8,597 nt of DNA from Deltaproteobacteria bacterium (GTDB lineage Bacteria; Desulfobacterota_B; Binatia; UBA9968), in the NCBI GenBank assembly GCA_005879255.1, contig VBKY01000291.1, positions 7,117 to 15,713 of the forward strand, read 5' to 3'. The notes beneath the pieces are model-generated. The model searched no databases. It was given only the letters and a program-made list of their open reading frames with translations, and was not told where the DNA came from. Below, in pieces: positions 1 through 5,638 of the stretch (within the stretch, counting starts at the first letter, position 1; every line of letters begins with the position of its first letter). The position numbers and the translations under genes are program-made.

Positions 1-456
1 CCGAGCAAGCTCGATCTGCTGCGTGCCGTCCTTCTCGATAAATTCCGCAGCGTCGAAGCCGATCTCGATCGGGTCATGTCGGCGGCATCGAAAGATGTTC
101 TTGCCGCGCTGCATCAACTTTTGGCTTGCATGCAGCACCACACCGAAGAGATTCAGCCCCCGTTCGTGCGCGACATCCGCCGAGAAGCGCCGGAAATATT
201 CCAGGTGGTGCAGAGTCGGCGACGCGACGTGATTCAGCGTTATTTTGGAAAACTTTTTGAGGACGGTCGAAGGTCCGGAATCATTCGCAAAGACGTGTCC
301 ACGCGCTTGATGATCGAGATGTTCGTCGGCGTGACCGAAGCGATTATGAATCCGACGAAGATGGCGGAGTTAGGGCTCACGCCGACAACTGGATACATCA
401 ACATCATCAAGGTTATGCTTGAGGGATTGCTCACTGAAAAGGGGAGATCCAAATGA
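1..456 (+). CDS. TetR/AcrR-family transcriptional regulator, C-terminal part (5' end outside window)
   Basis: The frame is open from the first base and ends at TGA 454-456, giving the last 151 residues of a protein that starts upstream. The first visible residues, PSKLDLLRAVL, match the segment just after the recognition helix of TetR proteins (usual form Y-F-x-S-K-x-x-L-L). The DNA-binding helix-turn-helix is therefore mostly missing, and what remains is the helical ligand-binding and dimerisation domain. This domain is variable in the family, so the ligand cannot be read from it. An internal ATG at 76 is not the true start, because homologous sequence continues upstream of it. The gene lies 34 nt before the adaptor gene on the same strand, the usual position of a local repressor of an efflux operon. 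In E. coli the ybh cluster is likewise preceded by a TetR gene (cecR/ybiH); I do not see enough to call this an orthologue. Family call is firm, target is inferred. Confidence 0.85.
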   Translation, partial: PSKLDLLRAVLLDKFRSVEADLDRVMSAASKDVLAALHQLLACMQHHTEEIQPPFVRDIRREAPEIFQVVQSRRRDVIQRYFGKLFEDGRRSGIIRKDVSTRLMIEMFVGVTEAIMNPTKMAELGLTPTTGYINIIKVMLEGLLTEKGRSK

Positions 457-490
457 TTGGCTCCATAGGTTTATGCAGCGCGGCTGATTT

Positions 491-1552
491 ATGAAACGAA
501 CCGTGCTGGTTGTGGCGTTAATCGGGGGTTTGGTCTTGGCGGGCGGTTTGATCTGGTGGCTCTCACAGCGCGCTCATGAGGCTCCGGAGCTCGTGCTCCA
601 TGGAAACGTGGACCTGCGACAAGTGGATCTCGCGTTCAACAACAGCGAGCGGATTGCCGCCGTTCTCGTTCAAGAAGGAGACCGGGTGCGCCAAGGCCAG
701 GTTTTGGCCCGTTTAGATACGAGCAGATTGGAGCCGCAACTGGCGCAGGTCGAAGCCCAAGCCGCTGCGCAACGACAAGTGGTTCAAAGACTGCGCGCTG
801 GCAGCCGCCCTGAAGAAATCGCCCAGGCGCGCGCGAATGTCGAGGCAGGCAAAGCTGACGTCGTGAATGCGCGGGCCCAGTATGAGCGGTTGCAAAGCGC
901 CGCGGCGGTCTCGGGTGGACGAGCAGTGCGATTGCAGGACGTGGATAACGCGAAGACTGCCTTGCAAGTCGCCGCAGCCAAGCTCGTGGTCAATCAAAGA
1001 GCGCTCGACTTGGCGCTCGCCGGCCCGCGTAAGGAAGAAATCGCGGAGAACGAGGCGCGTTTGCGCGCCAACCAGGCTCAAGCGGCGCTGTTGCGCCAGC
1101 AATTGGCGGACTCGCAGTTGATTGCTCCGATGGATGCGGTGGTGCGCACGAGAGTCATGGAGCCCGGTGAGATGGCTTCGCCGCAGAAGCCGGTGTTCTC
1201 TCTGGCGATCACCGATCCCAAATGGGCTCGTGTCTATGTTTCCGAGCCAGACCTGGGAAAAGTGCGCCCCGGCATGGGCGCGACGGTCATGGTTGATAGT
1301 TTTCCCAAGCGACGCTTTGAAGGATGGGTTGGGTTTATCTCACCGGTTGCCGAGTTTACTCCCAAGTCGGTGCAGACCGAGGAGTTGCGGACCAGCCTGG
1401 TCTATGAAGTGCGCGTGTTCGTCAAAGACCAGGCGGACGAGTTGCGTCTCGGCATGCCGGCGAGTGCTCATGTGTCGCTTCAACAAAAGGCGCCGAACGC
1501 GACAGCGGCGGATGCACACACAACAAAAGAGCCGGCGGCGAATAATCGATGA
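491..1552 (+). CDS. ybhG: Periplasmic adaptor (HlyD/membrane-fusion family), YbhG-like
   Basis: The 353-residue protein is anchored in the inner membrane by an N-terminal helix (about residues 4-24, followed by WWLSQR) and projects into the periplasm to join the ABC exporter to an outer-membrane channel. The first half-lipoyl segment (about 35-76, with LHGNVDLRQVDLAF and EGDRVRQGQVLARLD) and the second (about 208-240, with LIAPMDAVV and EPGEMA) flank a long coiled-coil hairpin (about 80-206). The hairpin contains two related blocks, LRAGSRPEEIAQA near 101 and LALAGPRKEEIAENEA near 174, an internal repeat also known in E. coli YbhG. The beta-barrel part has GFISPVAEFTPKSVQT (281-296), highly characteristic of YbhG. 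It is slightly longer than E. coli YbhG (about 330 residues) through a polar C-terminal tail. ATG 491 has no strong Shine-Dalgarno sequence, so translation may be coupled to the upstream gene; an upstream ATG in this region runs into a stop. Its stop overlaps the next start (ATGA, 1549-1552). Confidence 0.92.
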   Translation: MKRTVLVVALIGGLVLAGGLIWWLSQRAHEAPELVLHGNVDLRQVDLAFNNSERIAAVLVQEGDRVRQGQVLARLDTSRLEPQLAQVEAQAAAQRQVVQRLRAGSRPEEIAQARANVEAGKADVVNARAQYERLQSAAAVSGGRAVRLQDVDNAKTALQVAAAKLVVNQRALDLALAGPRKEEIAENEARLRANQAQAALLRQQLADSQLIAPMDAVVRTRVMEPGEMASPQKPVFSLAITDPKWARVYVSEPDLGKVRPGMGATVMVDSFPKRRFEGWVGFISPVAEFTPKSVQTEELRTSLVYEVRVFVKDQADELRLGMPASAHVSLQQKAPNATAADAHTTKEPAANNR

Positions 1553-2532
1553 ATGAAGTGTCGGAAAGTTCCATCGCGCTGCGAGCACGAGAGATCCGCA
1601 AGTCGTTTCTCCGCGAAAGCGGCGAAAAGGTAACGGCGCTCGACGGCGTGTCTTTGGAAGTCGCGCATGGAAGTCTAACAGCCCTCGTGGGACCGGATGG
1701 CGCCGGTAAGACTACGCTGATTCGCTTGGCCGCAGGTTTGATGACTGCCGATAGCGGCGAGCTGACAGTTTTGGGCATTGACGTGAGCGCCGAGCCGCAG
1801 CAGGTGCAAGACCGCATCGGCTATATGCCGCAGAAGTTCGGGCTGTATGAAGATCTTTCGGTACAGGAAAATTTGGATCTGTACGCCGATCTGCACGGGG
1901 TGAGTTTGCAGGAGCGCAGCGAACGCTATCCGCGACTGATGGAGATGACTGCGCTCGGTCCATTCACCAGGCGATTGGCGGGACGGCTTTCCGGCGGCAT
2001 GAAGCAAAAGCTCGGGCTTGGCTGCACGCTGGTGCGCGCCCCGGACTTGTTAATCTTGGATGAACCGACGGTGGGAGTCGATCCGCTTTCGCGCCGTGAG
2101 CTGTGGCAGATCATTTTCCAACTGGTCAACGACCAGCGGCTTACGGTGCTGCTCAGTACTTCCTATCTGGACGAAGCTGAGCGTTGCGGCCATGTCGTGG
2201 TTTTACACCAGGGAGGTGTTTTGGCCCGGGGGCGGCCGAGCGACATCAGTAGATTGGCTGAAGGGCGCACGTATGTGGTCGAACCTCCGGCGGGGCAGAA
2301 AACGGGCGGATTTCAGGCACGCCTGCTGGATCATCCGGCAATCCTCGACGCGGTACCGGAAGGGGGTCGCGTGAGGTTCGTGACCCATAATAGCATTCGC
2401 AGGATTGATGACGCGGCGACCAACGATTCACTGGTTGGCCTTGTTGCGGCAAACCACAGACAAGGAGAAAAGGGGACAAGGGGACAGCGAGCGCTCCGTG
2501 TCGCCGCGTCTCCCCGTCTCCTTGTCTGCTAA
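1549..2532 (+). CDS. ybhF: ABC exporter ATPase, first nucleotide-binding domain of a YbhF-like protein (frame broken at 3' end)
   Basis: The reading frame encodes 327 residues. Residues 1-300 correspond to the N-terminal half of YbhF: Walker A GPDGAGKTT (48-56, with the Asp typical of YbhF domain 1), Q-loop MPQKFGLYED (Q95), signature LSGGMKQKL (147-155), Walker B LLILDEP (167-173) and STSYLDEAE, where Ser205 stands in place of the usual H-loop His. E. coli YbhF has the same STSYLDEAE segment. The linker piece DAVPEGGRVRFV (267-278) is also YbhF-like. After about residue 296 the frame runs out of homology: ANHRQGEKGT onward is translation of a palindromic repeat and stops just beyond it. E. 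coli YbhF is one polypeptide with both domains (578 residues). Here the second domain is in another frame that overlaps by 128 nt. The start overlaps the adaptor stop, indicating coupling. It energises the YbhS/YbhR-type permeases on the cytoplasmic face. Function is firm; whether the protein is truly split is unresolved. Confidence 0.88.
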   Translation: MNEVSESSIALRAREIRKSFLRESGEKVTALDGVSLEVAHGSLTALVGPDGAGKTTLIRLAAGLMTADSGELTVLGIDVSAEPQQVQDRIGYMPQKFGLYEDLSVQENLDLYADLHGVSLQERSERYPRLMEMTALGPFTRRLAGRLSGGMKQKLGLGCTLVRAPDLLILDEPTVGVDPLSRRELWQIIFQLVNDQRLTVLLSTSYLDEAERCGHVVVLHQGGVLARGRPSDISRLAEGRTYVVEPPAGQKTGGFQARLLDHPAILDAVPEGGRVRFVTHNSIRRIDDAATNDSLVGLVAANHRQGEKGTRGQRALRVAASPRLLVC

Positions 2533-3319
2533 TTTTCAAGGCGGTGAAGCCGCCGTGCAAGTGCGTGATCTGGTGCGGCGCTTCGGAACCTTTACCGCGG
2601 TCGATCATGTCAGCTTTGAAGTGCGGCGCGGCGAGATTTTCGGCTTACTCGGACCGAATGGCGCCGGCAAGACCACTACCTTTCGCATGCTCTGCGGACT
2701 GTTGCCGGCTTCAGGCGGTATGCTCCGTGTTGCCGGCATGGATCTCCGGCGAGCCCGCGCCTCGGCGCGTCAGCGCATCGGTTATGTCGCCCAAAAGTTT
2801 TCTCTCTATAGCCAGCTTTCGGTCAGTGAAAACCTAGAATTTTTTGCCAGCGCGTATAGCCTGCGTGGCGAGCGCAAACAGCAGCGCATCGCTTGGGCAT
2901 TGGAGCGGTTCGAGCTTAGCTCGCTCGCCGACCTGCCGAGCGGACAGTTGCCAGGAGGATTCAAACAGCGCTTGGCGATGGCGACGGCGCTGGTACATGA
3001 GCCCGAGATACTCTTTCTCGACGAGCCGACCAGCGGCGCCGATCCGCTGGCGCGCCGCGAGTTCTGGCGACGCATCGTAGCGCTGGCCGAGCAAGGCGTG
3101 ACCATTATCGTGACCACTCACTTCATGGGAGAAGCCGAATACTGTGATCGGATCGCAATTATGGATGCCGGGCGTGTGCTGGCTCAGGGCACGCCCGCCG
3201 AGATTCGCCGACGCGCGCGGCTCGAAGGCGGCGAGCCGAGCATGGAAGATGCGTTTATCGCCATCGTCGAAGACGCGCGCGAGTCGGCAGAGCCGGGCGC
3301 GAGTGGAGTGGCGGCATGA
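2405..3319 (+). CDS. ybhF: ABC exporter ATPase, second nucleotide-binding domain of a YbhF-like protein (start uncertain)
   Basis: This frame holds the C-terminal half of YbhF: VQVRDLVRRFGTFTAVDHVSF, Walker A GPNGAGKTT (residues 83-91 counting from 2405), Q-loop VAQKFSLY (Q130), a weakened signature LPGGFKQRL (182-190), Walker B LFLDEPTSG (D206, E207) and an intact H-loop VTTHFMGEAEYCDR (H239). E. coli YbhF also departs from LSGG here (LPLGFKQRL). The C-terminal PSMEDAFIAIVED resembles the end of YbhF. The start is uncertain. TTG 2405 and ATG 2408 lie inside the preceding gene, and residues of about 18-41 from there are translated palindromic repeat. GTG 2555, just at the domain edge, has a weak AAGG upstream. 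A single-base frameshift at 2437-2438 would fuse it to the first domain in a 589-residue protein, close to E. coli YbhF (578). The stop overlaps the permease start (ATGA 3316-3319). Confidence 0.85.
   Translation: MMTRRPTIHWLALLRQTTDKEKRGQGDSERSVSPRLPVSLSANFQGGEAAVQVRDLVRRFGTFTAVDHVSFEVRRGEIFGLLGPNGAGKTTTFRMLCGLLPASGGMLRVAGMDLRRARASARQRIGYVAQKFSLYSQLSVSENLEFFASAYSLRGERKQQRIAWALERFELSSLADLPSGQLPGGFKQRLAMATALVHEPEILFLDEPTSGADPLARREFWRRIVALAEQGVTIIVTTHFMGEAEYCDRIAIMDAGRVLAQGTPAEIRRRARLEGGEPSMEDAFIAIVEDARESAEPGASGVAA
2434..2441 (+). other. Probable frameshift junction joining the two halves of a YbhF-like gene
   Basis: In the first frame the codons read N-D-S-L-V up to 2436. Skipping one G of the GG at 2437-2438 continues as A-L-L-R-Q-T-T-D in the frame of the second ATPase. 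The joined segment TNDSLVALLRQ fits the conserved linker motif of YbhF (E. coli TTPRFEDAFIDLLGG: E/N-D-A/S-F/L-I/V-x-L-L). Neither frame alone reproduces this motif as well. It may be a real mutation, a recoding site or a one-base sequencing or assembly error; the sequence alone cannot decide. Confidence 0.6.
2457..2528. repeat. 72-bp imperfect palindrome inserted in the interdomain linker
   Basis: The outer arms are perfect inverted copies of 12 bp, CAGACAAGGAGA at 2457-2468 and TCTCCTTGTCTG at 2517-2528. The exact centre is the palindrome AGCGCT at 2490-2495. Pairing position by position about this centre gives 27 Watson-Crick pairs and one G-T out of 36, with short mismatched bulges. The left arm also repeats GGGGACA/GGGGACAG in tandem. 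The composition (purine-rich on one arm, pyrimidine-rich on the other) differs from the surrounding coding sequence and resembles palindromic dispersed repeats found in many bacterial genomes. It is 72 bp, so it adds exactly 24 codons and leaves the frame of the second domain open. No clear target-site duplication is seen. Confidence 0.8.
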
Positions 3320-4470
3320 GCGCGGCAAGCTCTCCGAGCGCGAGTTGGCTTTCGGCGAACAAGACCCGGCGCGTCTGGTCGCTGGTAAAAAAAGAAGCGC
3401 GCCAAGTCGCGCGCGATCCCAGCAGCATCGCCATCGGCATCGTTTTGCCGGTCATTCTGATTCTTCTGTTCGGCTACGGATTGTCGCTCGACGTGACGAA
3501 CACTCCCGTGGCGGTGGTCTTAGAAGATCCTTCGCCCGCGGCCACCGATCTGGCGGCGAGCTTTCGGTTGTCGCCCTATTTCGACGCACGATTGATGATC
3601 TCCATGCGCGAGGCGCAAGAGTTAATGCTCGCACGAAAAGTGGACGGCATCGTGCGTATTCGGCCGGATTTCGGCAGGCGGCTGAGCTTGGGAGACGCAG
3701 AAGTCCAAGTGCTCGTCCACGGCGTGGACGCCAATCACGCGCGCATCGTCCAGAGCTACGCGCAGGGCGCCGTCGGCCAGTGGGCCGCTCGCCGTGGCGC
3801 CGAAGGAAAAGAGATTTTGACCGGTCCGGTGGTTGTGCAAAGTCGCCTCTGGTTCAACGAAACCAATGAAAGCCGCTATTTCCTGGTTCCCGGCCTTATT
3901 GTCTTGATCATGACGCTGATCGGCGCGTTGCTGACCTCGCTGGTGATGGCACGCGAATGGGAACGCGGGACGCTGGAAGCTTTGTTTGTCACTCCCGTCC
4001 GGCCGGAAGAAATTCTACTCGGCAAAACGATTCCCTACTTCATTCTCGGCATGATCGGTTTCGCGCTCTGTCTGCTCGCCGCCAAATTTCTTTTCGACGT
4101 GCCGTTTCGTGGTTCCGTCATTGTGCTGACCGGAGCGTCGACGCTCTATCTATTAGTGGCTTTGGCGATCGGGCTGCTGATCTCATCGGCATTCAAAAGC
4201 CAGTTCGTGGCTAGCCAGATCACGCTGCTCGTGACGTTTCTTCCCGCCGTTATGCTGTCGGGTTTCCTTTTCGACCTGCGCAGCATGCCGGCCGCGGTGC
4301 GAATGATTACTTATCTACTGCCGGCTCGGTACTACGTCACATTGCTGCAGACGATCTTTCTCGCCGGCGATATCTGGGCCGTCATCTTCCCAAACGCCGC
4401 GGTGCTCGCAGGCATGATGATCGTGCTGCTATGGCTCACGCGCCGTGTCACCCAGAAGAAATTGGCTTGA
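3316..4470 (+). CDS. ybhS: ABC-2 family permease, YbhS-like
   Basis: This 384-residue inner-membrane protein is one of the two permease subunits of the exporter. It has the ABC-2 architecture: a cytoplasmic start with SLVKKEARQVARDPSS (about 22-37), membrane helix 1 (about 38-57, ending LLFGYGLSLD), a large periplasmic domain (about 60-185, including PYFDARL and RLWFNETNES), then about five helices (near 188-211, 240-260, 268-291, 300-320 and 355-375). The loop MAREWERGTLEALFVTP (211-226) is the coupling element typical of this family and is nearly the same in E. coli YbhS (VAREWERGTMEALLST). MLSGFLFDLRSMP and LPARYYVTLLQTIFLAGD also match YbhS, which is 377 residues long. The ATG overlaps the stop of the ATPase gene by four bases, implying translational coupling, and the next permease starts 6 nt downstream. 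Substrate cannot be deduced; E. coli YbhFSR has been linked to drug efflux. Confidence 0.92.
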   Translation: MSAASSPSASWLSANKTRRVWSLVKKEARQVARDPSSIAIGIVLPVILILLFGYGLSLDVTNTPVAVVLEDPSPAATDLAASFRLSPYFDARLMISMREAQELMLARKVDGIVRIRPDFGRRLSLGDAEVQVLVHGVDANHARIVQSYAQGAVGQWAARRGAEGKEILTGPVVVQSRLWFNETNESRYFLVPGLIVLIMTLIGALLTSLVMAREWERGTLEALFVTPVRPEEILLGKTIPYFILGMIGFALCLLAAKFLFDVPFRGSVIVLTGASTLYLLVALAIGLLISSAFKSQFVASQITLLVTFLPAVMLSGFLFDLRSMPAAVRMITYLLPARYYVTLLQTIFLAGDIWAVIFPNAAVLAGMMIVLLWLTRRVTQKKLA

Positions 4471-4476
4471 GGCGAT

Positions 4477-5595
4477 ATGCTCGACTCGATTGTTCGTATT
4501 ATCGCGCTCACGCGCAAGGAGCTCTTGGCGATTCTCAAAGACCCGCGCAGCCGCTACAGTTTGCTGCTGCCACCGATTCTGCAATGTCTGATTTACGGTT
4601 ATGTGGCGACCTATGATCTGAATGACGTTCCTTACGCGGTGCTCGATCAAGATCGCAGCGCCGCTTCCGGCCAATTGCTGGCGCGTTTGGACGGATCAAG
4701 AGTGTTTCGCCGCGTCGCCGATCTCAACCGCGCGGCCGATATCAGCCGAGTGATCAACGAGCAGCGCGCGCTGTTGGTGATCCAGATCAATCAGGATTTC
4801 GAGCGGAGGCTGCTTAACGGCTCGCAAGCCGATATCCAGATCATCGCCGACGGCCGCAACTCCAACACCGCGGGAACGGCAATGGGATACGTCAACGCCA
4901 TGGTCGAAGCGTTCAATGCCGAGTGGCGCGCGGCGCACGGCCAAGGCGCGCCGCCAGTTAGACTCACGACGCGGGCTTGGTACAATCCTAATCTAGAGAC
5001 GCGGTGGCATATGATTCCGGCGTTGATCGGCACGCTCACAATGCTACAGACGATCCTTCTTACGGGCTTGTCGGTAGCTCGCGAGCGTGAGCAGGGCACC
5101 TTCGACCAATTACTCGTGACGCCGTTTCGGCCCCCCGAGATCATGGTGGGTAAAGCGGTGCCGTCGATGCTAGTGGGGATCGTTCAGGCGACTTTAGTCT
5201 TGTTAGTCGCGCAGCTCTGGTTTCGCATCCCGTTCGCGGGATCGTTCTTTACGCTCTACGCGGGACTGAGTTTGTTCTTGCTTGCCTCTGCCGGCATCGG
5301 CCTGCTGCTTTCGTCGGTGGCGGCTACCATGCAACAGGCGATGCTGTATTCTTTCATGTTGATCATGCCGTTTTCGCTACTCTCAGGACTCACCACGCCG
5401 GTCAGCAGCATGCCGGCGCTGCTGCAATATTTTACCTGGATCAATCCGTTACGTTACGCGATCGACATGGCGCATCGAGTGTATCTCGAGGGGGTCGGTC
5501 TCCAATTACTCATACCGGAGCTTTGGCCGCTGGCGATCATCGCCGCGGTTACGCTCTCGGCGTCGTCGTGGATGTTTCGCCATCGGCTAACCTAG
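4477..5595 (+). CDS. ybhR: ABC-2 family permease, YbhR-like
   Basis: This 372-residue permease is the partner of the preceding one and probably forms a heterodimeric channel with it. It shows the same plan: amphipathic start IIALTRKELLAILKDPRSRY, helix 1 (about 28-46), a periplasmic domain (about 48-175) with the YbhR hallmarks DGRNSNTAGTAMGYV (125-139) and RAWYNPNLETRW (166-177), and then about five helices. The loop AREREQGTFDQLLVTP (201-216) corresponds to AREREQGTLDQLLVSP of E. coli YbhR, and LTWINPIRH-like FTWINPLRYAID (319-330) is also conserved. Length is close to the 368 residues of E. coli YbhR. ATG 4477 is preceded by GAGG ending four bases upstream, overlapping the stop of the previous gene. 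The two permeases differ in the coupling loop (EWERGT versus EREQGT), which allows the S and R types to be told apart. The stop TAG 5593-5595 overlaps a strong AGGAAGG sequence. Confidence 0.92.
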   Translation: MLDSIVRIIALTRKELLAILKDPRSRYSLLLPPILQCLIYGYVATYDLNDVPYAVLDQDRSAASGQLLARLDGSRVFRRVADLNRAADISRVINEQRALLVIQINQDFERRLLNGSQADIQIIADGRNSNTAGTAMGYVNAMVEAFNAEWRAAHGQGAPPVRLTTRAWYNPNLETRWHMIPALIGTLTMLQTILLTGLSVAREREQGTFDQLLVTPFRPPEIMVGKAVPSMLVGIVQATLVLLVAQLWFRIPFAGSFFTLYAGLSLFLLASAGIGLLLSSVAATMQQAMLYSFMLIMPFSLLSGLTTPVSSMPALLQYFTWINPLRYAIDMAHRVYLEGVGLQLLIPELWPLAIIAAVTLSASSWMFRHRLT

Positions 5596-5626
5596 GAAGG
5601 CGCCGCGATGTTTTCGGTTGTAAAAG

Positions 5627-5633
5627 AAAGGGG
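5627..5633 (+). promoter_or_regulatory. Ribosome binding site of the outer-membrane channel gene
   Basis: AAAGGGG ends five bases before ATG 5639 and fixes this as the start. A second, stronger purine box (AGGAAGG, 5594-5600) lies seven bases before another ATG at 5608, which opens only a 17-codon frame ending at TGA 5659-5661 inside the channel gene. Ribosomes entering at the first site could affect translation of the channel gene; this is inference. Confidence 0.6.
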
Positions 5634-5638
5634 CAATA

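Noticed and set aside
101..1020. Possibility that the two EEIA blocks in the adaptor are a recent duplication.
   Set aside because: Their DNA has diverged and the same pair of blocks occurs in E. coli YbhG, so it is an old family feature of the coiled-coil hairpin.
867..1121. Plus-strand frame inside the adaptor gene, and similar long frames on both strands inside the other large genes.
   Set aside because: They are arginine- and serine-rich shadows caused by GC-rich codons in the true genes, without ribosome sites or recognisable domains.
2468..2475. AAAAGGGG run within the overlap of the two ATPase frames as a possible slippage site for recoding.
   Set aside because: The linker homology places the frame change earlier, at 2437-2438. 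The A/G run lies inside the palindromic repeat and needs no frame change to be read in the second frame.
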